From Paenibacillus sp. OV219 (GTDB lineage Bacteria; Bacillota; Bacilli; Paenibacillales; Paenibacillaceae), in NCBI RefSeq assembly GCF_900110075.1, contig NZ_FOCJ01000002.1, positions 558,001 through 622,000 of the forward strand: a stretch of DNA of 64,000 nt, written 5' to 3'. This document shows, piece after piece, positions 45,951-55,013 of this stretch. The notes under the pieces were generated by a model. It saw only the letters and a list, made by a program, of their open reading frames with translations, was not told where the DNA came from and did no database searches. Each line of letters starts with the position of its first letter. The stretch's first letter is position 1. A program made the translations under genes and the position numbers.

Positions 45951-46325
45951 ATGATGATCCATGAATCTGACGCCCTGGCGAAGACGAACCGAATAAATAT
46001 GCTGTTTGACTTCTATGAGAAGTTGCTGACTGAGAAGCAGCAAACTTTTCTTAAATATTATTTTCATGATGATTATACACTCGGTGAAATTGCTGCCGAG
46101 TTCGATATTACAAGGCAAGCTGTGTATGAGCATGTGAAGCGTGCCGGAACGGTTCTGGAGAGCTACGAGAGCAAGCTTGGGTTGATGCGCAAGCACGCTG
46201 CTTCGGAGAACTGGCTGAACAAGTTGGAGTCGCTCGCAGATCTAGCAGGGTCGAATGAAGAGCTTCGAACGAAGCTTCAAGACATTGCAAAGGGATTGCG
46301 CGATGAAGTAAATGGCGCTACATAG
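45951..46325 (+). CDS. ylxM: YlxM, SRP-associated helix-turn-helix protein
   Basis: A 124-residue protein, conserved directly upstream of ffh in Firmicutes. Its sigma-70 region-4-like helix-turn-helix (YTLGEIAAEFDITRQAVYEH) lies in residues ~35-65, with a helical C-terminus. In streptococci YlxM binds SRP and modulates it. ATG 45951 follows AAAGGAG; ATG 45954 is an alternative. Start to ffh: same transcription unit. Confidence 0.92.
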   Translation: MMIHESDALAKTNRINMLFDFYEKLLTEKQQTFLKYYFHDDYTLGEIAAEFDITRQAVYEHVKRAGTVLESYESKLGLMRKHAASENWLNKLESLADLAGSNEELRTKLQDIAKGLRDEVNGAT

Positions 46326-46348
46326 TAAGAACAAAGGAGGTGACGATC

Positions 46349-47722
46349 ATGGCATTTGAAGGATTGTCCAGCAGGCTGCAGAACGTGTTTGGCAAACTGC
46401 GCGGCAAAGGCAAAGTGTCCGAGGATGATGTTAACGAAGCGATGCGCGAGGTGCGGTTAGCCTTATTGGAAGCCGATGTTAACTTCAAGGTCGTCAAGGA
46501 TTTCATCGCGAAGGTGAAGGAACAGGCTATCGGAGCGGAAGTGATGAAGAGCTTCACGCCTGGCATGGTCGTCGTCGATATCGTAAACAAAGAGCTTACG
46601 GAGCTAATGGGCGGTACGCAATCGAAGTTGGCTAAATCGAATAAGCCACCGACTGTCATTCTGATGGCTGGTCTGCAAGGTGCAGGTAAAACAACTTCCA
46701 GCGCTAAGCTGGCGAAGCTTCTCCTCAAGGACAAGCATAAGCCGCTCATGATTGCTGGCGATATTTACCGCCCTGCAGCGATCAAGCAGCTGCAAGTACT
46801 CGGCGAGCAGATCGGTGTTCCTGTCTTTACGCTAGGTGATCAAACGTCACCGGTCGAAATTGCACGCGCAGGTCTTCAACACGCGAAGGACAACGGTCAT
46901 GATTATGTCATTATCGATACAGCGGGACGTCTTCATATTGATGAAGCGCTCATGGCTGAGATTCGTCAGATCCATGATGTATCGAAGCCGGATGAAGTGC
47001 TCCTGGTTGTCGATGCAATGACAGGTCAAGAAGCTGTTAATGTTGCACAGAGTTTCCATAGCCAACTTGAGCTGACAGGTGTTATTCTTACGAAGCTGGA
47101 CGGCGATACGCGCGGTGGTGCTGCGCTGTCGGTTAAAGCAGTAACCGGTTGTCCGATTAAATTCGCGGCGACTGGCGAGAAGATTGAACCACTTGAGCCG
47201 TTCCATCCGGAGCGGATGGCTTCCCGAATTCTCGGCATGGGCGATATGCTCTCGCTGATCGAGAAAGCCCATTCGACCATTGACGCTGAGAAAGCGGCTG
47301 AGATGGAGCGCAAGATGCGCACGGCGGAGTTCACGTTCGAGGATTTCCTAGATCAGATGGAACAGGTTCGCAAGCTTGGACCGCTGGATCAGCTGCTCGA
47401 CATGATGCCTGGTATGGGCAAAATGAAGGATATGAAGAACTTCAAGGTGGATGAGAAGCAGATTGGCCGCGTCGAAGCGATTGTGAAGTCGATGACGAAA
47501 GCTGAGAAGCAGAAGCCTGAAATTCTGAATCACAGCAGACGTAAGCGTATCGCTACGGGAAGCGGCACTTCCATTACGGAAGTTAACCGCCTCATTAAGC
47601 AGTTTGACGATATGAAGAAGATGATGAAGCAATTCTCCTCGATGATGGGTCCTAAAGGTCCAAAGGGCGGCATGAAAGGTCTGAAGAACATGCTGCCGAA
47701 AGGCATGAAGTTCCCTTTCTAA
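46349..47722 (+). CDS. ffh: Signal recognition particle protein Ffh
   Basis: GTPase subunit of SRP, 457 aa. N/G domain: GLQGAGKTTSSAKLA (G1), IYRPAAIKQL, DTAGRLHIDEALM (G3) and TKLDGDTRGG (G4). The C-terminal M domain, Met-rich and binding 4.5S/6S RNA and signal peptides, contains HSRRKRIATGSGTSITEVNR and MKKMMKQFSSMMG. ATG 46349 follows AAAGGAGGTG. Confidence 0.97.
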   Translation: MAFEGLSSRLQNVFGKLRGKGKVSEDDVNEAMREVRLALLEADVNFKVVKDFIAKVKEQAIGAEVMKSFTPGMVVVDIVNKELTELMGGTQSKLAKSNKPPTVILMAGLQGAGKTTSSAKLAKLLLKDKHKPLMIAGDIYRPAAIKQLQVLGEQIGVPVFTLGDQTSPVEIARAGLQHAKDNGHDYVIIDTAGRLHIDEALMAEIRQIHDVSKPDEVLLVVDAMTGQEAVNVAQSFHSQLELTGVILTKLDGDTRGGAALSVKAVTGCPIKFAATGEKIEPLEPFHPERMASRILGMGDMLSLIEKAHSTIDAEKAAEMERKMRTAEFTFEDFLDQMEQVRKLGPLDQLLDMMPGMGKMKDMKNFKVDEKQIGRVEAIVKSMTKAEKQKPEILNHSRRKRIATGSGTSITEVNRLIKQFDDMKKMMKQFSSMMGPKGPKGGMKGLKNMLPKGMKFPF

Positions 47723-47770
47723 GCCAGGAGATAAGCATACGAAAATTTTTTGAAGGAGGTGAATTTCAAA

Positions 47771-48043
47771 ATGGCAGTACGTATTCGTTTGAAACGTATC
47801 GGTGCACATAAAGCGCCTTTCTACCGTGTGGTAGTATCGGATTCCCGTTCCCCGCGTGACGGTCGCTTCATTGAGGAAATCGGCACTTATAACCCGGTTG
47901 CTCAACCGGCACAAGTGAACATCGATGAAGAGAAAGCTCTTAAATGGCTTCAAGACGGAGCTCAAGCTTCTGACACAGTTCGTAACTTGCTTTCCAAAGC
48001 AGGCGTTATGACTAAGCTTCACGAAGCGAAGCTTCAAAAATAA
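47771..48043 (+). CDS. rpsP: Ribosomal protein S16
   Basis: A 90-residue 30S protein starting [20 protein letters not shown], with [22 protein letters not shown] 47771 follows AAGGAGGTG; the extra upstream codons simply read through this site. Confidence 0.97.
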   Translation: MAVRIRLKRIGAHKAPFYRVVVSDSRSPRDGRFIEEIGTYNPVAQPAQVNIDEEKALKWLQDGAQASDTVRNLLSKAGVMTKLHEAKLQK

Positions 48044-48069
48044 CTACTCGATGCGGGGGGCCTATTGTG

Positions 48070-48300
48070 ATGAAAGATTTGATTCTTGTCATAGCGAAGG
48101 CTTTAGTGGATTACCCGGAGGACGTGCGTGTCGACGTGAAAGAAGACGATCGCGGCACCGTCTATCTGCTGTCGGTGAACCCTGACGATGTCGGGAAAGT
48201 CATCGGCAAGCAGGGACGAATTGCCAAAGCGCTGCGGACGGTTGTCACATCGGCTGCCGTCAAATCGCATAAGCGCGTCATGGTCGATATTATTTCATAG
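48070..48300 (+). CDS. khpA: KH-domain RNA-binding protein KhpA
   Basis: A 76-residue protein that is a single KH domain; the GXXG loop lies in VGKVIGKQGRIAKALRT. In Firmicutes KhpA pairs with KhpB and affects cell-division and sporulation mRNAs. ATG 48070 was preferred over GTG 48067; the ribosome site GCGGGGGG is near either. Two terminator-like hairpins follow before rimM. Confidence 0.93.
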   Translation: MKDLILVIAKALVDYPEDVRVDVKEDDRGTVYLLSVNPDDVGKVIGKQGRIAKALRTVVTSAAVKSHKRVMVDIIS

Positions 48301-48318
48301 CGATCGTACATCGAGACA

Positions 48319-48396
48319 GGGTTAGGATACGTACGTATCCTAGCCCTTTTTCGATGTTAATAATGACTAGGATACGAATGTATCCTAGCTCTTTTT
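48319..48396 (+). terminator. Duplicated pair of terminator hairpins between khpA and rimM
   Basis: The first hairpin is 48319-48346: near-perfect palindrome GGGTTAGGATACG with CGTATCCTAGCCC, then TTTTT. The second, CTAGGATACGAATGTATCCT plus AG (48367-48388), is also followed by T5. The flanks (GATGTTAATAA after each) are repeated too, so this is a ~48-bp tandem duplication of a terminator inside a conserved operon. Confidence 0.85.
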
Positions 48397-48428
48397 GATG
48401 TTAATAACGAATAAGGCAGGAGACAATA

Positions 48429-48944
48429 ATGGAACAGTGGTTATCGGTCGGTAAATTAGTGAATACGCACGGCATCCGCGGCGAAGTGAAAATTGTGTTG
48501 CAAACGGATTTTCCTGAGGAGCGTTTCGCCCCAAACTCGGTGTTGACGTTGCTTGAGCCGGAATCGAAGCGGAAATTCGAAGTGGAAGTGGTAAGCGCTA
48601 GGCTGCACAAGAATATGTACGTCGTGAAGTTTAAAGGCTGGGACGACATTAATGATGTTGAGAAGTACAAAGGCTGGGAGCTGAAGGTGTCCAAGGAAGA
48701 CCTTGTGCCGCTTGAAGAAGGTGAGTACTACCATCACCAAGTAATTGGTTGTACGGTTGTAACTGATGAAGGTGCTGAGCTTGGCGTCATTACGGAGATT
48801 CTATCACCTGGTGCGAACGATGTGTGGGTCGTACAACCGAAGAAGGGCAAGGAAGTGCTCATTCCTGTAATTGATGATGTCGTGCTCGATGTCAATATTG
48901 CCTCCAAGATAGTTCAAGTACACCTGATGGAAGGGCTGATCTAG
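48429..48944 (+). CDS. rimM: Ribosome maturation factor RimM
   Basis: A 171-residue 30S assembly factor. The N-terminal RimM domain starts [17 protein letters not shown]; the C-terminal PRC-barrel includes [36 protein letters not shown] and VHLMEGLI. The ribosome site is GGCAGGAGA. It is followed 4 bp later by trmD. Confidence 0.96.
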   Translation: MEQWLSVGKLVNTHGIRGEVKIVLQTDFPEERFAPNSVLTLLEPESKRKFEVEVVSARLHKNMYVVKFKGWDDINDVEKYKGWELKVSKEDLVPLEEGEYYHHQVIGCTVVTDEGAELGVITEILSPGANDVWVVQPKKGKEVLIPVIDDVVLDVNIASKIVQVHLMEGLI

Positions 48945-48948
48945 CCTT

Positions 48949-49695
48949 ATGCGTATTGATGTATTAACGCTGTTCCCAGAGATGTTCCACGGTGTATTCG
49001 GTGCGAGCATTCTCGGCAAAGCGCGAGATAAAGGTATTGTAAGCCTGAACGCGGTTAACTTCCGTGATTATGCGAATAATAAACATAATACGGTTGATGA
49101 CTATCCATACGGCGGCGGTGGAGGCATGGTGCTGAAGCCTGAGCCGCTCTTCGCTGCTGTAGAGGAGCTTATGCCCGAAGGCGGACAGCGTCCTCGCGTC
49201 ATTCTGCTTTGCCCGCAAGGGGAGCCCTACACGCAAAAGAAAGCCGAGGAGCTGTCGCAGCATGACCATCTGGTGTTCGTGTGTGGCCACTATGAGGGCT
49301 ACGATGAGCGTATTAGGCAGCATCTCGTCACCGATGAAATATCGCTTGGCGATTATGTGCTAACAGGCGGCGAGCTTCCGGCTATGGTTATTATCGACAG
49401 TGTCGTTCGTTTGCTTCCAGGCGCACTGGGCAATGAGAACTCAGCAGTGACCGATTCGTTCAGCACAGGGCTGCTTGAGCATCCTCACTATACGCGTCCT
49501 GCGGTGTTCCGCGATTGGGAAGTGCCTGATGTGCTGCTCTCCGGACATCATGCGAATGTAGAGGTTTGGCGGCGTCAGCAGTCCATTCTGCGCACACTAG
49601 AACGCCGTCCTGAGTTGCTTGAAACGGCTGAGCTGACTAAGAAAGAACGACTGTGGCTTAATGAAATCATCAAAGAACGTGCGAACACAGAATAA
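48949..49695 (+). CDS. trmD: tRNA (guanine37-N1)-methyltransferase TrmD
   Basis: SPOUT-fold methyltransferase making m1G37 to prevent frameshifting. Length 248 aa. Motifs are [40 protein letters not shown] and the knot region [19 protein letters not shown] 48949 lies 4 bp beyond the rimM stop. Confidence 0.97.
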   Translation: MRIDVLTLFPEMFHGVFGASILGKARDKGIVSLNAVNFRDYANNKHNTVDDYPYGGGGGMVLKPEPLFAAVEELMPEGGQRPRVILLCPQGEPYTQKKAEELSQHDHLVFVCGHYEGYDERIRQHLVTDEISLGDYVLTGGELPAMVIIDSVVRLLPGALGNENSAVTDSFSTGLLEHPHYTRPAVFRDWEVPDVLLSGHHANVEVWRRQQSILRTLERRPELLETAELTKKERLWLNEIIKERANTE

Positions 49696-49740
49696 AGCTA
49701 ATGCTCTAGCATACTTCGATAGATTTTCAGAAAAGTGTTG

Positions 49741-49769
49741 TTGTGTTCTAGGCGGTAATATGTTATATT
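49741..49769 (+). promoter_or_regulatory. Promoter upstream of rplS
   Basis: TTGTGT (49741-49746), 17-nt spacer and TATATT (49764-49769), in the trmD-rplS gap. Confidence 0.5.
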
Positions 49770-49775
49770 ATCAGA

Positions 49776-49885
49776 TGTTGCTTTGTTAACTCGGACGGTC
49801 CGCTATGAAGCCATGATCCGTTTCGTTTGTTCTGAAGGATTCGGGTAGCTTATATGAACGTCTATGGTGGAAGGAGTGAATATAA
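49776..49885 (+). ncRNA. Candidate L19 leader (autoregulatory 5' UTR)
   Basis: About 110 nt of untranslated leader lies between the promoter and rplS. It contains complementary pieces (GGACGGTCC at 49794-49802; GATCCGTTTC and GAAGGATTC). Structured L19 leaders are known in Firmicutes and bind L19 to feed back on rplS. I cannot fold it or compare it with the family here, so the call rests on position and these short pairings. Confidence 0.4.
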
Positions 49886-50227
49886 ATGAATCTTTTACAA
49901 ATCATTGCGCAAGAAAATCTTCGTACAGATATGCCTAACTTTCGCCCAGGCGATTCGTTGAAAGTGCATGTTAAAGTAATCGAGGGTTCGCGTGAGCGTG
50001 TACAGTTGTTCGAAGGCGTTGTTATCAAACGTCGCGGCGGCGGTATCTCCGCTACTTTCACAGTGCGTAAAATCTCGTACGGTGTTGGTGTGGAAAGAAC
50101 TTTCCCACTGAACTCGCCGAAGATCGAGAAGATTGAAGTTGCTCGTCGTGGTAAAGTTCGCCGCGCGAAACTGTACTATCTTCGTGAACTTCGCGGTAAA
50201 GCTGCGAGAATTAAAGAAATTCGTTAA
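49886..50227 (+). CDS. rplS: Ribosomal protein L19
   Basis: A 113-residue 50S protein at the subunit interface. Typical segments are [53 protein letters not shown] and [15 protein letters not shown]. The ribosome site is GGAAGGAGTG. Confidence 0.97.
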   Translation: MNLLQIIAQENLRTDMPNFRPGDSLKVHVKVIEGSRERVQLFEGVVIKRRGGGISATFTVRKISYGVGVERTFPLNSPKIEKIEVARRGKVRRAKLYYLRELRGKAARIKEIR

Positions 50228-50241
50228 TGAACGTCAAGAGG

Positions 50242-50267
50242 GGGACTTGCGCAAACAAGTCCCTTTT
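50242..50267 (+). terminator. Rho-independent terminator after rplS
   Basis: Perfect 8-bp stem GGGACTTG/CAAGTCCC with loop CGCAAA, followed by TTTTCGTTTTT. Confidence 0.88.
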
Positions 50268-50325
50268 CGTTTTTCTACATATGTGTTTAAAATGTAAACT
50301 CCGATTATAGAAGAGGGTGGATAGC

Positions 50326-51015
50326 GTGGATCAACAACGCCGGACGGAAGAAAACGAACAAGAAGCTAAGCAGAATGATGTAGTAGCAACTGCTGAAGAG
50401 AGTGCAGATACGCCAGTCGCTACAAGCAGCCGTTCAGGCAACCGAACGCAGAAGGAAGTGATGGAATGGGTCAAAGCACTCGCCATTGCAGCGATACTCG
50501 TTCTTGTCATTCGCTATTTCCTGTTTGCTCCGTTTATTGTTGACGGGCCTTCGATGGAGCCTAACTTCTATACCGGTGAGCGGTTAATTGTTAATAAAGT
50601 GATTTATGATATTAGAGAACCGAAGCGCGGCGAAGTGATCGTGTTCCACGTGCCTGAGGAAGGCCGGGATTTCATTAAACGCGTCGTTGGCGTACCTGGC
50701 GATAAAGTGAAGTACGAAGGTGACAATTTGTACATTAACGGCAAGAAGGTCGATGAGCCTTACTTGGCAGAATCGATCGCTAATGCGAAAGCGAACGGTG
50801 AGATTTTTAATAACGAAGGTGCAGACCGCAACTTCCCGAACGCGAACTTTACGACGGATGTTGTGCCTGAAGGCACAGTGCTTGCGTTCGGTGACAACCG
50901 CCGTAACAGTAAGGACAGTCGGATGATTGGTTTTGTTTCGGACAAGGAAATCGTCGGCAGAGCAGATATTATTTTCTGGCCTGCTGCGAAAATGTCTTTC
51001 GTGAAACATGGATGA
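50326..51015 (+). CDS. sipS: Type I signal peptidase
   Basis: Membrane serine protease (Ser/Lys dyad) that removes signal peptides. Length 229 aa. The N-terminal ~45 residues are hydrophilic and acidic; one membrane helix lies at about 49-68 (ALAIAAILVLVIRYFLFAPF). Ser about 76 is in DGPSMEPNF, Lys about 118 in RDFIKRVVGVPGD, and box E is FGDNRRNSKDSR. The start is GTG 50326, 6 nt after GAGGGTGG; GTG 50317 overlaps this site. The symbol is by analogy with the B. subtilis Sip family. Confidence 0.93.
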   Translation: MDQQRRTEENEQEAKQNDVVATAEESADTPVATSSRSGNRTQKEVMEWVKALAIAAILVLVIRYFLFAPFIVDGPSMEPNFYTGERLIVNKVIYDIREPKRGEVIVFHVPEEGRDFIKRVVGVPGDKVKYEGDNLYINGKKVDEPYLAESIANAKANGEIFNNEGADRNFPNANFTTDVVPEGTVLAFGDNRRNSKDSRMIGFVSDKEIVGRADIIFWPAAKMSFVKHG

Positions 51016-51029
51016 GGTGAGTTAACAAG

Positions 51030-51902
51030 ATGACGATTCAATGGTTTCCCGGCCACATGACAAGGGCCCGGAGGGAAATTGAGGCTAAGCTTAAGCTAAT
51101 TGATATTGCAATTGAACTGCTTGATGCGAGAGTTCCACTCTCTAGCCGAAACCCGATGGTGGACGACATTCTCAAAGGGAAGCCTCGCTTGATTTTGCTC
51201 AATAAGACAGATTTGGCAGATGCCCGGACAACGGACAAGTGGATGGCTTATTTTGCAGATATGGGGCATACAAGTCTTGCAATAGATGCTTCGACTGGCA
51301 CGAGAGTGAATGAAATTCCGGTAAGAGTGAAACAACTGCTGCATGAGAAGATAGCACGCCAAGTGTCCAAGGGCATCACGCCACGTGCTGTTCGCGGTCT
51401 AATCGTCGGCATACCGAACGTCGGCAAATCGACGCTCATTAACCGTCTCGCAGGTCGCGCAATCGCGGCAACAGGCGACCGTCCTGGTGTGACGAAAGGT
51501 CAACAGTGGATTAAAGTCGGCACAGAGATGGAACTTCTCGATACTCCGGGTATTTTGTGGCCGAAGTTCGAGGATCAGCACGTCGGCATGAAGCTGGCAA
51601 TGACTGGTGCAATTAAAGAACAGGTCATCAATGTGGAAGAAGTTGCCTTCTTCGCTGTGAAAGAACTGACGAAGCGTTATTGGGATACAATGGCGGAACG
51701 CTTCAGTTTGACGAAACCGCCAAGTGATTACGATGATGCGGATGAAATTGTGCGTGTCATGGAAGATATCGGGCGTAAGCGCGGCTGTCTCGTGAGCGGC
51801 GGTCGGGTTGATTTGGAGAAAGCATCCGGCATCATTCTGCGTGAGCTCCGGGCAGGCAACCTGGGCCGGATTACGTTGGAATCACCGGAAGATATGATGT
51901 AG
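51030..51902 (+). CDS. rbgA: Ribosome biogenesis GTPase RbgA (YlqF)
   Basis: Circularly permuted GTPase needed for late 50S assembly. Length 290 aa. Motifs occur in the permuted order G4 (LNKTDLAD), G1 ([12 protein letters not shown]), G2 region ([12 protein letters not shown]) and G3 ([11 protein letters not shown]). It begins [16 protein letters not shown]. The C-terminal helical domain contacts 23S rRNA. The ribosome site is GAGGTGAG. Confidence 0.96.
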   Translation: MTIQWFPGHMTRARREIEAKLKLIDIAIELLDARVPLSSRNPMVDDILKGKPRLILLNKTDLADARTTDKWMAYFADMGHTSLAIDASTGTRVNEIPVRVKQLLHEKIARQVSKGITPRAVRGLIVGIPNVGKSTLINRLAGRAIAATGDRPGVTKGQQWIKVGTEMELLDTPGILWPKFEDQHVGMKLAMTGAIKEQVINVEEVAFFAVKELTKRYWDTMAERFSLTKPPSDYDDADEIVRVMEDIGRKRGCLVSGGRVDLEKASGIILRELRAGNLGRITLESPEDMM

Positions 51903-51995
51903 AAATTGTATGGACGGCTGCCTTGATTGTATGAGGGAGCCGTTTGTCGTTTCATGGGACTGGGATAACGCGAGTGGGGAAGCGGGGGACAGAGG

Positions 51996-52619
51996 ATGCT
52001 GGAGTTTGAAAAGCCGCTATGGGCACAAGGCTTCCGTTATATTGCCGGGGTTGATGAAGTTGGCCGGGGTTGCTTGTTCGGCGACGTGGTTGCTGCGGCG
52101 GTTATTTTGCCAGAAGGGCTTGTACTTGAAGGCATTGATGATTCAAAGAAGCTGACCGAGAAGAAGCGTGATGAGCTATATGAGGTCATTATGGAGCATG
52201 CGGAAGCATGGGCTGTCGCGCGAGTTGATGCATCTGTTGTAGATACGATCAATATTAAGCAAGCGGCACGGCTGGCGATGAAGCAAGCGATCCAGATGCT
52301 GTCGGTACAGGCGGAGTATTTGCTCGTCGATGCAGAGATGGTAGACCTCCATTTGCCGCAGGAAGCGATTATTAAAGGCGATGCAAGGAGCCAGTCTATT
52401 GCGGCTGCTTCGATTATGGCGAAAGTGACTCGAGACCGTCTTTGCCAAGGCGAGTGGAATGATCTGTACCCGGAATACGGTATTGCGATACATAAAGGGT
52501 ATGCAACGAAGCTGCATCGTGAGAAGCTGCTTGAGCATGGTCCAAGCCCGATGCACCGTCAGAGCTTCCTTCGGAAGCTGTTTGCAGAGCAGGAAGTAGA
52601 GCAGCAGCTGTTGTTTTAG
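51996..52619 (+). CDS. rnhB: Ribonuclease HII
   Basis: Removes RNA from RNA-DNA hybrids. Length 207 aa. The catalytic acidic residues are in AGVDEVGRGCLFGDVVAAAV, LLVDAEMVDL and GDARSQSIAAASIMAKVTRD. DSKKLTEKKR is also typical. ATG 51996 follows GGGGGACAGAGG. Confidence 0.95.
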   Translation: MLEFEKPLWAQGFRYIAGVDEVGRGCLFGDVVAAAVILPEGLVLEGIDDSKKLTEKKRDELYEVIMEHAEAWAVARVDASVVDTINIKQAARLAMKQAIQMLSVQAEYLLVDAEMVDLHLPQEAIIKGDARSQSIAAASIMAKVTRDRLCQGEWNDLYPEYGIAIHKGYATKLHREKLLEHGPSPMHRQSFLRKLFAEQEVEQQLLF

Positions 52620-52648
52620 TTGAAAGTGACGTGTTGCTGCTGTGTTTG

Positions 52649-52687
52649 ACCGCTGGTTCCGGTATAATCGGAGTCAGCGGTTTTTTA
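52649..52687 (+). terminator. Rho-independent terminator after rnhB
   Basis: Stem ACCGCTG/CAGCGGT with a ~19-nt loop, followed by TTTTTTATTTT. Confidence 0.85.
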
Positions 52688-53078
52688 TTTTGGACGGGTA
52701 ATAAGAAAAAGATAGACGGGATAAAGATAGCAAAATGATGAATGGCAATATATAGATAGCTGGATAAACATGTGGGGATAAAAATAGTAGGAATAAAGAT
52801 AAGAGCCGATTATAGTTGGAAAGTTGGGGGTAGAGTTAAAGTGGTCTGGCAGACATGCTAATTGAGTGGAAGGTTGCAGAAGAAGATTAAAAGTGGCCCA
52901 GTGGACCGGCTGCTTGGGTGGTAAATCACGGGAGTAAGATAAAGTGGGGATTAATGTGCTGAGTTGCGATTGAATTGTTCGTTTTTGTGGTTAAGATGCA
53001 CTTACCGCAAACCGATAAAAGAGATATAGATTTATGTGCGCGTATAGTAATTGGCATGTGCAGGAAGGATGCGTTCGG
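52688..53078 (+). other. Purine-rich, gene-free stretch upstream of the FliK-like gene
   Basis: About 390 bp with no plausible gene. The + strand is strongly purine-rich and repeats degenerate pieces such as GGGATAAAGATAG, GGATAAACATG, GGGATAAAAATAG, GGAATAAAGATAAG and GTAAGATAAAG. No clear promoter was found. The ribosome site AGGAAGGA of the next gene lies at 53061-53068. Confidence 0.6.
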
Positions 53079-55013
53079 ATGACGTTATCAATTGGACAGT
53101 TGATGAAAGGCTTGCTCGGCGATTCGCAGCCTGTGGAAGGAAAAGCGCTGGAGTTGAAAGTTGGCCAAATCGTACGTGCGGTGCTCGTTAAGATGCTGGA
53201 TGATCAGGAAGGGATCATTCAAATTAACGGGACCCAGGTACAGGCAAAGCTGGAGACGCCGCTGCAGCCAGGGCAATCGACTTTGCTGCAGGTGCAGCCT
53301 CAGTCGATGGATGGGACGCTTGTGCTGAAGCAGGTAGATCAGCAGACAGCCGCAATGCCCGAAGCGACGATGAAAGAATGGCTCAAGGGAGCGGGTTTGC
53401 CAGAGCAGAAATGGACCGCGCAGCTGGTGAATGATTTGAAACAAAGCGGCGTTCCGCTAACTCGAGAGACTGCAGGGCAGTTCAAACAAGCGCTTGCCGA
53501 GATTCCTCAAGGTGCTGATCCAAAGACTTGGATGAATGCGGCGTCACTCGCGGCGAAGCGAGGTTTGCCGATGACAAGCGCGACGATTAGCGCTCTAGCA
53601 CAGACGCAATCCGGCGCTCCAGCACATGTGCTGCTGGAAGCTCTGGAGAAGGGGCTTGCCGCTTGGAGCAGCGGCACTGCCGCCGCTAAGGATGGAGCGG
53701 CGGGAGGTGCTGCGCAGCCGCCGACAGCAGGGCAAGCGGCAGCAGCGAAGCTGCAGGCGCTGCTTGCCGAAGGCGCAGCGCTTATGCGCGAAGCGCCAGG
53801 GGCCCGCGCCGCAGCGGAGCCGGCGACGGCCCGAGCAGCAGGCGAAGCTGCTGCGGGACCGTCCGCGCGAAGCGCGGATGCGGGCGCGGGAGCGAGCTCG
53901 GCTGCGCCGAGCGCCCGCGCTGGCGGCGAAGCCGCCGCAGGCGCGGGGGCGCAGCCCGCGCCGGCGCCAGCGCCGCAGGCCGCGGCCGGCGCCATGGCTG
54001 CGCGCAGCGCAGCCGCGCAGCCGGCGGGCGCGCAGCCGCCGGCAAGCTCCGGCGCAGCAGCGCCGGAGCAGCCAAACCATGCCGCTGCAGCCGGAGCCCC
54101 GGCTCCTAGCAGCGGCGGCACGCCAACCCCGCAGCCAGCCGTCCCGCAGAACTGGGTCGGCCAGCTTATGAAATGGCTCGGCGTCGACCATGAACGACTG
54201 CTCGCGGCTTCCGCAACAGATGACCAGCTTCAGACGTCGCCGAAGCTGTCAACAGTGCAACCTAATGAGGCTGCACAAGAGACGCAGCAGCCTCACACCA
54301 ATGCCGATGCCGCAGCCAAAGAACCGGCTCGCGTAGGTGCAAACAGCGTGGTCATCGAACGCGCGCTGCAGCAGCTGCAAGCGAATCAGCTTTCTGCGCC
54401 TGGATTGGCGCAATCGCAGGAAGGCGAAGGCATCAAACATGCTGCTTCCGACACAATGAAGAGCGCGCTGATGACTTTAGCGAGCGCGGATGATGTACCG
54501 CAAGCGCTGAAAGATACAGCTCAGCAGCTCGTTTCCCATATTACCGGTCAGCAGCTGCTGCTTACGCCGGAGAAGACGGGCTCGCTTTTCTCCCATGTAA
54601 CGATGTTTATCCCGATGAAAGGGGCCGACGGCAGCCAGACAGCGTCCGTCCATATTCAAACACGCCGCGACCGCAAAGGAGAGCTGGATGCTGACAATTG
54701 CCGCCTGCTCTTTGACCTTCGGATGAATACTTTAGGCGATACGGTCGTAGATGTACAGGTTGTCGATAAGATTGTGAGTGTGAATCTTTGGAACGATCAT
54801 CCAATGACCGGGGAGTTGGCAGAGTCCTCCCGGCCGGAATTGACTGAAGCGCTGCAGAAGAGCGGCTACCAGTTGCTTACACTGAAAGCGACTCCGATGC
54901 CCAATCGAATGGCAGCCCGAATGAATGCAGCAGATGGGGCGACAGCGGCTACCCAATCAAATGGACAAGAATGGACGGCGAAGCCCTATAAAGGAGTGGA
55001 CTTCCGCGTATGA
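53079..55013 (+). CDS. FliK-like protein with Ala-rich centre (YlqG-type)
   Basis: A 644-residue protein. The N-terminus (about 1-200) begins MTLSIGQLMKGLLGDSQPVE and has a small beta-rich part (GQIVRAVLVKMLDDQEGIIQ). Residues ~200-350 are a very GC-rich, Ala/Pro/Gly/Gln low-complexity linker. The C-terminal ~110 residues (LRMNTLGDTVVDVQVVDKIV through SGYQLLTLKATPMP) resemble the FliK hook-length-control C-terminal domain. No signal peptide or membrane helix. ATG 53079 has AGGAAGGA upstream; the frame stays open 15 codons further 5'. It overlaps the FlhB-like gene by 4 bp. Its position matches B. subtilis ylqG. FliK switches the export gate by binding the FlhB C-domain, so this pair may form an analogous module; function unproven. 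Confidence 0.75.
   Translation: MTLSIGQLMKGLLGDSQPVEGKALELKVGQIVRAVLVKMLDDQEGIIQINGTQVQAKLETPLQPGQSTLLQVQPQSMDGTLVLKQVDQQTAAMPEATMKEWLKGAGLPEQKWTAQLVNDLKQSGVPLTRETAGQFKQALAEIPQGADPKTWMNAASLAAKRGLPMTSATISALAQTQSGAPAHVLLEALEKGLAAWSSGTAAAKDGAAGGAAQPPTAGQAAAAKLQALLAEGAALMREAPGARAAAEPATARAAGEAAAGPSARSADAGAGASSAAPSARAGGEAAAGAGAQPAPAPAPQAAAGAMAARSAAAQPAGAQPPASSGAAAPEQPNHAAAAGAPAPSSGGTPTPQPAVPQNWVGQLMKWLGVDHERLLAASATDDQLQTSPKLSTVQPNEAAQETQQPHTNADAAAKEPARVGANSVVIERALQQLQANQLSAPGLAQSQEGEGIKHAASDTMKSALMTLASADDVPQALKDTAQQLVSHITGQQLLLTPEKTGSLFSHVTMFIPMKGADGSQTASVHIQTRRDRKGELDADNCRLLFDLRMNTLGDTVVDVQVVDKIVSVNLWNDHPMTGELAESSRPELTEALQKSGYQLLTLKATPMPNRMAARMNAADGATAATQSNGQEWTAKPYKGVDFRV

Noticed and set aside
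53507-54191. Several long Ala/Arg-rich frames on both strands in the FliK-like gene
   Set aside because: Consequence of the very high GC of the linker, where stop codons are rare; none has a start signal or recognisable domain.
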